A stretch of 64,000 nt of DNA from JAHRAW01 sp965243285 (GCA_965243285.1 OZ251537.1:2356001-2420000); one strand, 5' to 3'; counted from the stretch's first letter, positions 53,129 through 62,756 are shown. The notes: a model not told the origin generated them from the sequence alone. Program-made: numbers and translations.

Positions 53129-53795
53129 CGGCCGGCAGTTGCGCTAAGGCTTTGGCCGCGGCCGCTTGCTCGGCGGCGCGACGGGTGGGGGCGCTGGCTT
53201 GGGTGGACAACGCCTGCTCGCCCAGCGCGCATTGCACGGTGAACAGGAGGGCATGGGGCGGCCCGGATTGCGCGACGATGGTATACACCGGCGGCGGCAT
53301 GCGGTGTTTTTGCAGGCGCTCTTGCAACTGAGTTTTACTATCTTTGGCGACCGTCGGCGAGATTGCCGCCAGATGCGGTCGCCATAATTGCAAAATGGCG
53401 GTTTTCGCCGCCGCCCAGCCGCCGTCCACATAAATCGCTCCGAGGATGGCTTCCATGGCATCAGCCAGAATCGACTCGCGCACGCGGCCCGGTTTACGCT
53501 CGGCGCCGCCTAACAACATGCCGCCTTGCAACGCCAGATGCCGCGCTTGTTCGACCAGCATGGGGTTGCACACCAAGCGTGAGCGCATGGCGCTCATCTG
53601 TCCCTCGGTGGCGGCCGGAAAATGCGCGTACAAGGCCTCGGCGATGACGCTGCCTAAAATGCCATCGCCCAAAAATTCCAGCCGCTCATTGTTATCGGCG
53701 CTGTAACTGCGATGGGTCAGCGCCTGGGTAAGCAAATCCGCCCGCGCAAAACGATGCCCGAGCCGGGTTTGCAGCGCCGTCATCTCGGTGGGCAT
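53121..53795 (-). CDS. rnc: Ribonuclease III
   Basis: 224 residues. The catalytic signature NERLEFLGDGILG and the second acidic site ILADAMEAILGAIYVDGG form the RNase III domain; the last approximately 70 residues (KTQLQERLQKH..., RRAAEQAAAAKAL) are the dsRNA-binding domain. ATG 53795 or 53783 may start it. It cleaves double-stranded rRNA precursors and structured RNAs, which is of interest given the hairpin-rich repeats around it. Confidence 0.95.
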   Translation of the reverse strand: MPTEMTALQTRLGHRFARADLLTQALTHRSYSADNNERLEFLGDGILGSVIAEALYAHFPAATEGQMSAMRSRLVCNPMLVEQARHLALQGGMLLGGAERKPGRVRESILADAMEAILGAIYVDGGWAAAKTAILQLWRPHLAAISPTVAKDSKTQLQERLQKHRMPPPVYTIVAQSGPPHALLFTVQCALGEQALSTQASAPTRRAAEQAAAAKALAQLPAGV

Positions 53796-54263
53796 ATCGA
53801 TGGCGGGGATTTTGACATGGGGGGGTTGGGGGATTGGGGGATTGGGGGATTAGGGGATTGGGGGATTGGGGGGGTGTTGATTTTGTTTTTTGGCTTTGGC
53901 TTTGGCTGTTAAGGCTTTGCTCCACCCTATCTTTTTAGGGGCGAGCCAAAACTGGCGGCTTCATCGCCAGTTTTGGTGGGGGGTGCTTTTGACTTTGGAT
54001 TTCGCTTTTCGCTTTGACTTCGATTTTTCTGTTGATGTTGTGTCTTTTAACTCATCTTTTGTGGCTGATGGGGTGAAATTTAAAGGCAAAAACGACAATC
54101 GAAAATCAAAAGTCGAGTAAAACCTGACATTAAAAATATCCCCCCCACCAAAACTGGCTGAAAAGCCGCCAGTTTTGGCTCCCCATCCCGAAAAAGTAGG
54201 GGGGGAGCAAAGACTAAAGGCGAAAAAGCAAAAGCAAAAGCAAAAGCAAAAGCAACAAAACCA
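53796..54263. repeat. Repeat-family element inside the lepB-rnc operon
   Basis: GGGGGATTGGG microrepeats (53818-53875) are followed by a GCTCCACCC/GGGGCGAGC pair, hairpin AAAACTGGCGG...CGCCAGTTTT (53950-53974), a GATGAGTT-type module (54048-54072), a second hairpin AAAACTGGC...GCCAGTTTT (54150-54178), CTCCCC/GGGGGGAG and CAAAAGC repeats ending at the lepB stop. It lies in a place usually only a few bases long. No gene is supported. Confidence 0.75.
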
Positions 54264-55073
54264 CTAAGGAATACTATCCCCGATGCGGCTCCAGCGGATG
54301 CCAAAACCCGGGCTTTTCAGGCTGAGCCAGATGAAAAACGCCTTGCCGACCACATGGCTTTCCGGCACGAAGCGCCAATATCGGCTGTCGTTGCTGTGGT
54401 CGCGGTTGTCGCCCATGACGAAGTAATGGCCGGGCGGCACGGTCACCCGCATATCGCGCGCCGAGAAAGCGCGGTCGATGAGAATCGAATGCACCGATTG
54501 GTCGATGGTTTCGGTGTAACGAGCCGCGGATTGGCCGCGCATCGCCGGTTGCTGAAAGTGAAACTCGCCGTCCGGCGTGCTCGACGCCGGCTGGCCATTG
54601 ATAAACAGGCGCTTGTTTTGGTAGATGATGACATCTCCGGGCACGCCGACCACGCGCTTGATGAAATTCAAGGACGGGTCTTTGGGGTAGCGAAACACCA
54701 TCACATCGCCGCGCTGCGGGGCGCTTAGGTCGAGAATTTTTTGGTTCACCACCGGCAACCGCAAGCCGTATAGAAATTTATTCACCAAGATGAAGTCGCC
54801 GATTTCCAAACTCGGCAACATGGAGCCGGACGGAATGCGAAACGGCTCGATGACGAATGAGCGCAACAAAAACACCACCAATAGCACCGGAAATAACGCG
54901 CGCGCGTATTCCACCAACTGCGGCGTCGGCGGCACCGGCGGGCCCGGGTGCCCGGCGGCCGGATCATCGACCGCCGGGCTTGCGCCATGGCGACCACCAA
55001 ACAAGAGTCGATAGCCGCCGGAGACCACGCCGGTGATGACCACCAGCACAAACAAAATCAAAGAAAAATCCAC
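54264..55073 (-). CDS. lepB: Signal peptidase I
   Basis: 269 residues, inner membrane with a periplasmic catalytic domain. Two membrane segments (FSLILFVLVVITGVVSGGY and LFPVLLVVFLLRSFVI) precede the Ser motif PSGSMLPSLEIGDFILVNK and the Lys motif PSLNFIKRVVGVPGD; GDNRDHSNDSRYW is box E. Start GTG 55073 has AGGAG six bases upstream. It removes signal peptides from exported proteins, which would include the giant protein of this window. Confidence 0.95.
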   Translation of the reverse strand: MDFSLILFVLVVITGVVSGGYRLLFGGRHGASPAVDDPAAGHPGPPVPPTPQLVEYARALFPVLLVVFLLRSFVIEPFRIPSGSMLPSLEIGDFILVNKFLYGLRLPVVNQKILDLSAPQRGDVMVFRYPKDPSLNFIKRVVGVPGDVIIYQNKRLFINGQPASSTPDGEFHFQQPAMRGQSAARYTETIDQSVHSILIDRAFSARDMRVTVPPGHYFVMGDNRDHSNDSRYWRFVPESHVVGKAFFIWLSLKSPGFGIRWSRIGDSIP

Positions 55074-55161
55074 TGCTATCTCCTGGTTATGGTTAGGGGG
55101 GCTGCCGAGCGGCGCCGTGAGCGCCGACGCGTTACTCGGCTGCGCCTTAGGGGATTGCGCA

Positions 55162-57006
55162 TTAAGACTGGCGCTTTTGGTGCACGCTCAGCACCGATAA
55201 AAAGGCCTCTTGGGGAATCGATACGGCGCCGATTTGCTTCATGCGCTTTTTGCCGGCCTTTTGCTTTTCCAGCAGTTTGCGCTTGCGCGACACATCGCCG
55301 CCATAGCATTTGGCGGTTACATTTTTGCGCAGCGCTTTGACGGTTTCGCGGGCGATGATTTTGCCGCCCACCGCGGCTTGGATGGCGACATCGAACATTT
55401 GGCGCGGAATTAATTCGCGCAGCCGCTTGATTAAGGCGCGGGCGCGCTGCGCGCCATGTTCGCGATGCGCCAAAATGGTCAGCGGGTCGACGCGCTCGCC
55501 GTTGATGAGTACATCGACCTTCACCATCGGCGCCTCTTGGCTGGCGATGAGTTCGTAATCCAGCGATGCATAACCGCGACTCACGGATTTTAGGCGGTCG
55601 AAAAAATCCAGCACCATCTCGTTCAGCGGCATCTCGAATTCCAGCATGACTTGGCGGCCGTGATAGTGAATATTGCGCTGCTGGCCGCGTTTTTCGACGC
55701 ACAACGATAGCACCACGCCGACCATATCCTGCGGGGCGAGAATGCGCGCCAGAATGCGCGGCTCTTTGATGAGGGCGATGCGCGAGGCATCGGGCAGCGC
55801 CGCCGGATTATCCAGCAACAGCGTTTCGCCGTCTTTTTTCAGCACCTCGTAGACCACCGTGGGGGCGGTGGCGATGAGGTCGAGGTGATATTCGCGCCGC
55901 AACCGCTCGCGCACGATTTCCATGTGCAGCATGCCGAGGAAGCCGCAGCGAAACCCCAGCCCCAATGCGGCCGAGGATTCCGGCTCATAGGTGAGCGATG
56001 CGTCATTCAAGCCGAGTTTGTCGAGGGAGGCGCGAAAGGATTCGAACTCGGCGCTGTTTATCGGATACAAACCGGCGAATACGGTGGGTTTGATCTCGCG
56101 AAAGCCGGCTAACGGCACCGCCGCCGCGGCGCGGCTCATGGTGACGGTGTCGCCCACCCGCGCCGCTTGGACTTCCTTCAAACCGGCGGCCATAAAGCCC
56201 ACCGCGCCGGCCGATAATTCGTCCACCGCGGTGATTTTCGGCGTAAAAGCACCGATGCGCTCGACTTGATAATCGAAACCGGTGGACATCATGCGAATTT
56301 TGCCGCGCTGGCCGCCACCGCGCTGGCCGCCGCCAGCGCGCAAGCGACCATCGACCACGCGGATGAGCGAAATCACCCCTAAATAATTGTCGAACCAGGA
56401 ATCCAGCACCAGGGCGCGCAAGGGCGCGTCGCGGTCGCCGCACGGCGGCGGCACGCGGGTTACGATGCGCTCCAACACTTCGGCCACGCCGACGCCGGTT
56501 TTGGCGCTGACGGTTAGGGCATCGCTGGCATCAATGCCGATGACTTCCTCGATTTCCCGCCTCGCGCCAGCCGCATCGGCCGCCGCCAGATCCATTTTAT
56601 TGAGCGCCGGAATCACCGTCAGCCCCAAATCCACCGCCGCCTGGCAGTTGGCGACGGTTTGCGCCTCCACGCCTTGAGTCGCGTCCACCACCAGCAGCGC
56701 GCCCTCGCAAGCCTGCAAGGAGCGCGACACCTCATAGGAAAAATCCACATGGCCTGGGGTGTCGATCAAATTCAACTGGTAATCTAAGCCGTCGGCGGCG
56801 GTGTAATTCAGCGTCACGCTCTGCGCCTTGATGGTGATGCCGCGCTCGCGTTCTAGATCCATGGAATCCAGCACTTGCGCTTTCATTTCCCGCGCCTCCA
56901 GCCCGCCGCACAATTGGATGAAACGATCCGCCAAGGTGGATTTGCCATGATCGATATGGGCGATAATGGCGAAGTTTCGGATGCGTGATTGGGCGGCGAC
57001 GAGCAT
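55162..57006 (-). CDS. lepA: Elongation factor 4 (LepA)
   Basis: 614 residues, translational GTPase. G1 AHIDHGKSTLADR, G2/G3 RERGITIKAQ and DTPGHVDFSYEV, G4 NKMD are intact, followed by EF-G-like domains and the LepA C-terminal domain (KCYGGDVSRKRKLLEKQKAGK). A short Gly/Gln/Arg stretch (GGGQRGGGQRG, near residue 230) is a small in-frame expansion. It precedes lepB by 88 bp in the usual order. Confidence 0.95.
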   Translation of the reverse strand: MLVAAQSRIRNFAIIAHIDHGKSTLADRFIQLCGGLEAREMKAQVLDSMDLERERGITIKAQSVTLNYTAADGLDYQLNLIDTPGHVDFSYEVSRSLQACEGALLVVDATQGVEAQTVANCQAAVDLGLTVIPALNKMDLAAADAAGARREIEEVIGIDASDALTVSAKTGVGVAEVLERIVTRVPPPCGDRDAPLRALVLDSWFDNYLGVISLIRVVDGRLRAGGGQRGGGQRGKIRMMSTGFDYQVERIGAFTPKITAVDELSAGAVGFMAAGLKEVQAARVGDTVTMSRAAAAVPLAGFREIKPTVFAGLYPINSAEFESFRASLDKLGLNDASLTYEPESSAALGLGFRCGFLGMLHMEIVRERLRREYHLDLIATAPTVVYEVLKKDGETLLLDNPAALPDASRIALIKEPRILARILAPQDMVGVVLSLCVEKRGQQRNIHYHGRQVMLEFEMPLNEMVLDFFDRLKSVSRGYASLDYELIASQEAPMVKVDVLINGERVDPLTILAHREHGAQRARALIKRLRELIPRQMFDVAIQAAVGGKIIARETVKALRKNVTAKCYGGDVSRKRKLLEKQKAGKKRMKQIGAVSIPQEAFLSVLSVHQKRQS

Positions 57007-57601
57007 GGCGCGCTAGGGATTCGATGGGCGGATGGGGGACGAGTGGACGGCGATGGTCGGGCGGCGGATGGCGATGGTCGACGGACGACGGGCGGCGGAT
57101 TTTACGCTTCGAAATGGTCGTCGCGGGCTTTATTTTGCGGCCGATGGGGGATGGGTTGTCTTTGACATGTTTACTAGCGCTTTTGGCGGTGATGGCGTTT
57201 GGCTTTGGCTGGTACGCTTTACTCCCCCCGCTTTATCTTGCGGGGGAGTCAAAACTGGCGGCCTCATCGCCAGTTTTGGTGGGGGTCCTTTTGATTTTGC
57301 TTTTGGCTTTTGCTTTGGCTTTTGGCTTTTGCTTTCGATGTTGCTTTCGCTGTTGCTGTTGGCTTTCGCTGTTGCTGTTGGCTTTCGCTGTTGGCTGTTG
57401 GCTTTTCACTCCATTATTTGTTGGGGTGAAAATTTATAAGGCTAAAGGCTAAAGGCAAAAACGAAAAATAAAAAGCGTAACAGCGAAAAGCAAAATCAAA
57501 AGGACCCCCCAAATCAAGCGAAAATACCGCCGGATTTGACTTCCCCCACCCCCCCACTCCCTCATTCCCCCAATCCCCACTCCCCCACACCGATTTGCTT
57601 T
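57007..57601. repeat. Repeat-family element between divergent lepA and ppc
   Basis: 57010-57110 has GGCGGATGGCGATGG-like repeats. From about 57226: CTCCCCCCGC/GCGGGGGAG (57229-57249), hairpin AAAACTGGCGG...CGCCAGTTTT (57251-57275), GGCTTTTGC and GCTGTTGGCTTTC tracts, a TTTTCACTCC/GGGGTGAAAA hairpin (57406-57432), and a degenerate AAATCAAGCG...CGCCGGATTT hairpin (57513-57538). Promoters for both flanking genes must be here but were not resolved. Confidence 0.7.
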
Positions 57602-60367
57602 ATGAATGCCGCTAACTCCACCGCGTCGGCGCATGTCGATGAACACAGTAATGATCATACTAATACACATGTTAATGCGCCTAGCGATAAGGCGGACGAA
57701 CATGAGCCACTGCGCAACGATGTGCGGCTGCTGGGGGATTTGCTCGGCGAGACCATCAAAAAACAACACGGCGCCGCCCTGTTCGATTTGGTCGAGGAAG
57801 TGCGCGCCATTGCCAAGCAAGCGCGACGCGGCGAAACCGCGGCCACCTCGCGGTTGATCGACAAACTCTCGGCCCTGCCGGCGACCGACTTGCTGCATTT
57901 GGCGCGCGCCTTCACCCTGTTTTTGCATCTGGCCAACATCGCCGAGCAGCATCACCAGATACGCCTGCGACGCGCCGCCGGTCGCCATGAGAATGGCGGC
58001 GAGGCCGAAGAGCACGGCTTTTTGGACGCCGAGCTCGGCCGCCTGCTGGCGCAAAACATCGCGGCCGATGAATTGCACGCCCGCGCCGCCGAACTGGCCA
58101 TCGATGTGGTGCTGACCGCGCACCCCACCGAAGTGCTGCGCCGCAGCGTGTCGTCAAAATTCATCCGCATCGCGCACCTGTTAGCCGAGCAAGACGGCGG
58201 TTTATCAGCCATTGCGCGCGCCCAAAACCGTCGCGCCCTGCATCGCGCCATCGCCGAAGTGTGGGCCACCGATGAAATTCGGCGGCGGCGGCCGACCCCG
58301 GTGGACGAAGCCAAGACCAGCCTGGTGACGGTCGAGCATTCGCTGTGGGAAGCGCTGCCGAAGGTGATGCGCGAACTCGACTACGCGTTGCGGCGGCGCA
58401 CCGGGCGCGGCTTGCCGCTGGCGGCGGCGCCGATTCGCGTAGGCTCGTGGATGGGCGGCGACCGCGACGGCAACCCCAACACCACGCCGCAAGTCACGCA
58501 ACGCGTCTGCCTGCTGAATAAACTCAAGGCGGCGCGCATGTTTCGCGATGACATAGACCAACTGCGGCGGGATTTATCCATGCGGCGGTGTGGCGCGGCG
58601 CTGCGAAAAAAAGTCGGCGAAAAGGCGCGCGAACCGTATCGCGCCCTGCTCGAAAAAGTCATCAAAAGACTCGACGCCACGGTGAAACATTACGCCCAGC
58701 GCTTCGCTAAGGCCGAACTCATCAGCCGCCGCCCGCCGGGCGCGCCTGGTCGCGGCATCTATAGCCGTCGCGCCCAACTGCGAGCGCCGCTTATGCTGTG
58801 CTATGAATCGCTACTGGAATGCGGCGAGCAAATGATCGCCGAAGGGCAGTTGACCGACATTTTGCGCCGCCTGGACGCGTTCGGGCTGACCTTGATGCGC
58901 CTCGACATTCGCCAGGAAGCCAGCCGCCACAGCGCCGCCATCGATGCCATCACCCGCCATCTCGGCCTCGGCAGTTACGCGCAATGGGACGAGGCGCGCC
59001 GCCAGCGGTTTTTGGTGGCCGAATTAAACAGCAACCGACCGCTCATCGCCTCGACCTACCCGGCGGCCGATGAAGCCAGCCCCGAGGTGGCCGAAGTGTT
59101 AGCCACCTTCCGCATGTTGGCCGCGGAAAACCCCGAATCCTTCGGCGCCTACATCATTTCCATGGCCGCGGCGCCGTCCGATGTGCTGGCCGTGGCGCTG
59201 CTGCAAAAAGAATGCCGCGTGCAGCATCCGCTGCGCATCGTGCCGCTGTTCGAGCGCGTCGATGCCCTGGCCGGGGCCGGCGCATGCATGACGCGCCTGT
59301 TCGCCATCGATTGGTATAAACAACGCATCGCCGGCCGCCAAGAAATCATGCTCGGTTATTCCGATTCGGCCAAGGACGCCGGCATTTTGTCGGCCGCCTG
59401 GGGGTTGTATCAGGCGCAAGCGGAATTGGCTGACATTTTCGCCCAACACGGCATCGCCCTGACCTTATTCCATGGCCGCGGCGGCACCGTGGCGCGCGGC
59501 GGCGGGCCGGCCTATCAGGCGATTCGCTCGCAACCGCCGGGCACCGTGCGCGGCGCCATGCGGGTCACCGAGCAAGGCGAAGTGATTCAAGCCAAATACG
59601 GTTTGCCCGATATGGCCGAGGAAACCTTGCGGGTGTACATCGGCGCCGTGTTAGAGGCCACCGTAGCCCCGCCGCCGGCCGCCGAAGCCGCCTGGCGGCG
59701 CCAACTGGCGCAATTATCGGCCGATGCCTTCGAGGAATTTCGCGACCTGGTGCAGCGCCCTGATTTTGTCGAGTATTTTCAACTCGCCACCCCGCAGCAA
59801 GAATTAGGGCGCTTGAAAATCGGCAGCCGCCCGGCGCGACGCGGCGGCGGCACCGACATTCAGAGTTTGCGCGCCATCCCGTGGATTTTTGCGTGGACGC
59901 AAACCCGCCTGATGTTGCCGGCCTGGTTAGGCGTCGGCGCGGCCTTGGAAAAAGCCCGCGCCCGCGGCGAACAAGGCGTGCTAGACGACATGCAACAAAA
60001 CTGGCCGTTCTTCAAAGCCACCTTGGATTCCATCGACATGGTGTTCTCCAAAGCCAATCCCAATGTGTCGGCCATGTACGACGCGCGGCTGGTCAGCCCC
60101 CGCTTGGCGCCCTTGGGCGACCTGCTGCGCGACAAATATCAACGCACCCTCGCCCTACTCCTGAAAACCGCCGCCCGCCGCATCCCGCTGGAAAACGAAC
60201 CGGCGGTGCGGCGCTCCATCGAGGTACGCAACACCTATGTAATCCCCCTCAACATTCTGCAGGCCGAATTACTCGCCCGCGCCCGCGCCGGCGCCTCCCA
60301 AGAGGCGCGCGATGCCCTGCTAATCGCCATCAACGGCATCGCCGCGGGTATGCGCAACACTGGCTAG
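57602..60367 (+). CDS. ppc: Phosphoenolpyruvate carboxylase
   Basis: Carboxylates PEP to oxaloacetate to refill the TCA cycle. 921 residues from ATG 57602; the open frame continues upstream only into repeat DNA. Active-site segments are intact: VLTAHPTEVLRRS (catalytic His), GGDRDGNPNTT, GYSDSAKDAGILSAAWGLY, FHGRGGTVARGGGP and the C-terminal GIAAGMRNTG. A His/Asp-rich 35-residue N-terminal extension with DEHSNDHTNTHVN looks like another small repeat expansion. Confidence 0.95.
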   Translation: MNAANSTASAHVDEHSNDHTNTHVNAPSDKADEHEPLRNDVRLLGDLLGETIKKQHGAALFDLVEEVRAIAKQARRGETAATSRLIDKLSALPATDLLHLARAFTLFLHLANIAEQHHQIRLRRAAGRHENGGEAEEHGFLDAELGRLLAQNIAADELHARAAELAIDVVLTAHPTEVLRRSVSSKFIRIAHLLAEQDGGLSAIARAQNRRALHRAIAEVWATDEIRRRRPTPVDEAKTSLVTVEHSLWEALPKVMRELDYALRRRTGRGLPLAAAPIRVGSWMGGDRDGNPNTTPQVTQRVCLLNKLKAARMFRDDIDQLRRDLSMRRCGAALRKKVGEKAREPYRALLEKVIKRLDATVKHYAQRFAKAELISRRPPGAPGRGIYSRRAQLRAPLMLCYESLLECGEQMIAEGQLTDILRRLDAFGLTLMRLDIRQEASRHSAAIDAITRHLGLGSYAQWDEARRQRFLVAELNSNRPLIASTYPAADEASPEVAEVLATFRMLAAENPESFGAYIISMAAAPSDVLAVALLQKECRVQHPLRIVPLFERVDALAGAGACMTRLFAIDWYKQRIAGRQEIMLGYSDSAKDAGILSAAWGLYQAQAELADIFAQHGIALTLFHGRGGTVARGGGPAYQAIRSQPPGTVRGAMRVTEQGEVIQAKYGLPDMAEETLRVYIGAVLEATVAPPPAAEAAWRRQLAQLSADAFEEFRDLVQRPDFVEYFQLATPQQELGRLKIGSRPARRGGGTDIQSLRAIPWIFAWTQTRLMLPAWLGVGAALEKARARGEQGVLDDMQQNWPFFKATLDSIDMVFSKANPNVSAMYDARLVSPRLAPLGDLLRDKYQRTLALLLKTAARRIPLENEPAVRRSIEVRNTYVIPLNILQAELLARARAGASQEARDALLIAINGIAAGMRNTG

Positions 60368-60443
60368 ATGGGCTAGTTCACCTACCCCATATATCCGCGT
60401 ACCCGCGCATAACAAAGTGATGACATTGCCCTCAATTTTATGG

Positions 60444-60857
60444 GGGTTATATCTCTAAATCCCCATTAGTAGGCTGCTATTTGGGGGGCCTTTGATGTTG
60501 CTTTTGATGTTGCTTTTGATGTTGACTTTTGATGTTGACTTTTGATGTTGGCTTTTAACGTTTCACTCCCCCCCCCCCCCCGTGCCTCATCTGGGGGGAG
60601 TCAAATCAGGCGGCTCTATCGCCTGATTTGGTGGGGGGGCCGTTGATGTTAGTCTTTTTGATTTAGCTTTTGCTTTTGCTATTACTGTTGCTATTGATGT
60701 TAATGCTGTTGCCATCTTTTAACCCATCTTTTATGGCTAATAGGGTGAAAAATTAAAGATAAAAACGAAAAACCGAAAATCAAAAGCCCAAAAACAACAG
60801 AAAAAGCCCAAAGCCCAAAAGCCAAAGCCACCGTGCAGATTTAGGTATATAAATCCC
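60444..60857. mobile_element. Repeat-family element between ppc and tupA
   Basis: Left terminal motif GGGGTTATATCTCTAAATCC at 60443 and right motif GATTTAGGTATATAAATCCC ending near 60857. Inside: GATGTTGCTTTT repeats, a run of 14 C residues (60568-60581) within a CACTCCC/GGGGGGAG pair, hairpin AAATCAGGCG...CGCCTGATTT (60603-60630), and a TTAACCCATC...AGGGTGAAAAA module (60716-60750). It ends 15 bases before the tupA start, so it could supply its leader. Confidence 0.75.
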
Positions 60858-60872
60858 CAACTTAAAATCCCA

Positions 60873-61817
60873 ATGAGCATCGCCCGCGCGAAAATATCGA
60901 CCCTATCGTCGCCGGTAGCGCGGTGCTTTATGGCGTATGTGATGGCGTATGTGGCGCTGGCCGGGCTGGCCGGGCTGCCGGCGTTGGCGCGCGGCGACGA
61001 TGACCGCCCGGCTGCGGATGCCACCGTACAAATCACGCAAATCACGCCGGCTTCGCGCATCGTACGCCTGGCCACCACCACCAGCACCGACAATTCCGGC
61101 CTGTTAGCCCACCTCATCCCGCGCTTCGAGGGCGTCAGCGGCTATGCGGTGCGGGTGATTTCGGTGGGCACCGGGCGCGCCATGCGGCTGGGGGAGGTCG
61201 GCGATGTGGATGCCCTGCTGGTGCATGCTCCGCGCAGCGAGCGGCGTTTTATCGCCGCCGGCCACGGCGTACATCGCAAAACCATTATGGCGAATGACTT
61301 CATCATCGCAGGCCCGCCGACCGACCCGGCCGGGCTGCGGCAGGCCGATTCGGCGGCCACCGCGTTCGCGCATCTGCACCGCGCCGGCAGCGATTTCGTC
61401 TCGCGCGGCGATGATTCCGGCACCCACAAAAAGGAACTGGAGTTATGGGCTGCGGCCGGCTTCGCCAAACCGCCGCGCCGCCTCGAAGTCGGTCAAGGCA
61501 TGGGCAAAAGCCTGCAAATCGCCGATGAATTGCGCGCTTACTTGCTCATCGACCGCGCCACTTGGCTATTTTTGCGCCGCAAAACCACCCTCGCCCTGCT
61601 ATATGAAGGCGACCCTGCCCTGCGCAACCCGTATGGCGCCATGGCGGTCAATCCGCGCCGCCACGCGGTGAATTTCCGCGGCGCCACGGCCTTTATCGAC
61701 TGGCTGGCATCGCCCGCCGGGCAAACCGCCATCGGCGACTATCGCCTCGACCGGGCGCGATTATTTACCCCGGCGCGCGAACTCGGCGCATGGTCTACGG
61801 GCGCATGGCCCGACTAA
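60873..61817 (+). CDS. tupA: Tungstate ABC transporter substrate-binding protein TupA
   Basis: 314 residues. Signal-peptide-like N-terminus (CFMAYVMAYVALAGLAGLPALA). The mature protein begins with the oxyanion-binding motif ATTTSTDNSGLL, then GTGRAMRLGEVGDVD and SRGDDSGTHKKELELW, all diagnostic of TupA/WtpA-like tungstate binding proteins. Family knowledge favours tungstate over molybdate for this motif set. It is followed by a decayed partial copy of its own 3' end, then tupB and tupC. Confidence 0.9.
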   Translation: MSIARAKISTLSSPVARCFMAYVMAYVALAGLAGLPALARGDDDRPAADATVQITQITPASRIVRLATTTSTDNSGLLAHLIPRFEGVSGYAVRVISVGTGRAMRLGEVGDVDALLVHAPRSERRFIAAGHGVHRKTIMANDFIIAGPPTDPAGLRQADSAATAFAHLHRAGSDFVSRGDDSGTHKKELELWAAAGFAKPPRRLEVGQGMGKSLQIADELRAYLLIDRATWLFLRRKTTLALLYEGDPALRNPYGAMAVNPRRHAVNFRGATAFIDWLASPAGQTAIGDYRLDRARLFTPARELGAWSTGAWPD

Positions 61818-61930
61818 GCTCGGCGGTGCTGTCGACAGCATGGGCGGCGATGTTATCGACGACAGTGGCGACAGTGGCAACATTCGCGATAGTGCCACCG
61901 GCGGTCAGTAATGCCGAATTCCACCCGCCC

Positions 61931-62000
61931 AGCCGCCAGGCGGTGAATTTTCGCGGCCGCGATGGCGTTCATCGCCCAGCTAATATCGCCCGACGCGTGC
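61931..62000 (+). pseudogene. Degenerate duplicate of the tupA 3' segment
   Basis: The sequence encodes RQAVNFRG and, after a frame change near 61962, AFIAQLISPDACGG. These match RHAVNFRG and AFIDWLASPAGQT in the true tupA (about 61655-61725). It is a short broken copy lying between tupA and tupB. A 73-codon open frame from 61790 runs through it but is probably not a gene. 61818-61930 shows GACAGTGGC-like microrepeats only. Confidence 0.65.
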
Positions 62001-62048
62001 GGCGGCGCTGACATCACCACCCCACACCACCATCACCCGCACCGATTA

Positions 62049-62756
62049 ATGTCCCCCCCCACCCTCGGCGAGGCCACGCTGCACGCCTTGGTGCTGCTGG
62101 CGCGCGGCGATGCGGCACTGTGGGAAATTATCGGGCTATCTTTTCGCGTCTCGGCCGCCGCCATCGCCATGGCCGCCGCCCCGGCCATGCTGGCGGCATT
62201 TTTGCTGGCGCATTTGGCCTTTCCCGGCCGGCGCTTGCTGATTTCCTTGTTCAGCACGCTGCTCTCCTTGCCAGCGGTGGTGGTGGGCTTAAGCGTCTAT
62301 CTGCTGCTCTCGCGCCACGGCCCGTTGGGCGATTGGCGGCTGCTATTCACCCAATCGGCCATGGTATTGGCGCAAATTGTGCTGGCCTTTCCGATTTTGG
62401 TGGCCATGAGCCACGCCGCCTTCCAAGCCGCCGACCGCCGCGCTTGGGAGACCGCCCGCACCCTCGGTCTCTCGCGCTTGCGCAGTTTTTTTTTGGTATT
62501 GGGCGAGGTGCGCTTCGCCCTGTTGGCGGCGATTTTGGCCGCCTTCGGGCGCGTCATCGCCGAAGTCGGCGCCTCCATGATGGTCGGCGGCAACATCCTG
62601 CACCACACCCGCAACATCCCCACCGCCATCGCTTTGGAGACGGCTAAGGGCAATTTCGCCCAAGGCATCGCCTTAGGCATCGTGCTGCTGCTGCTGGCCT
62701 TCGCGCTCAACGCCGCCTTGCAGTATGTTCAAGGACGCGGCAATTTGTCGGTATGA
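62049..62756 (+). CDS. tupB: Tungstate ABC transporter permease TupB
   Basis: 235 residues, inner-membrane permease. The core has LFSTLLSLPAVVVGLSVYLLL, the loop ARTLGLSRLRSFFLVLGEVR (EAA motif contacting the ATPase) and VIAEVGASMMVGGNI, typical of TupB. The start is ATG 62049, giving the family-like TLGEATLHALVLLARGD; the frame is open upstream through the tupA remnant. Codons 2-4 contain a run of eight C and codons for FF/L a run of nine T, both slippage-prone. It overlaps tupC. Confidence 0.9.
   Translation: MSPPTLGEATLHALVLLARGDAALWEIIGLSFRVSAAAIAMAAAPAMLAAFLLAHLAFPGRRLLISLFSTLLSLPAVVVGLSVYLLLSRHGPLGDWRLLFTQSAMVLAQIVLAFPILVAMSHAAFQAADRRAWETARTLGLSRLRSFFLVLGEVRFALLAAILAAFGRVIAEVGASMMVGGNILHHTRNIPTAIALETAKGNFAQGIALGIVLLLLAFALNAALQYVQGRGNLSV

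Noticed and set aside
57449..58123. 224-codon minus-strand frame at the start of ppc
   Set aside because: It is antisense to the well-supported ppc start region and to repeat DNA, with no recognisable domain.
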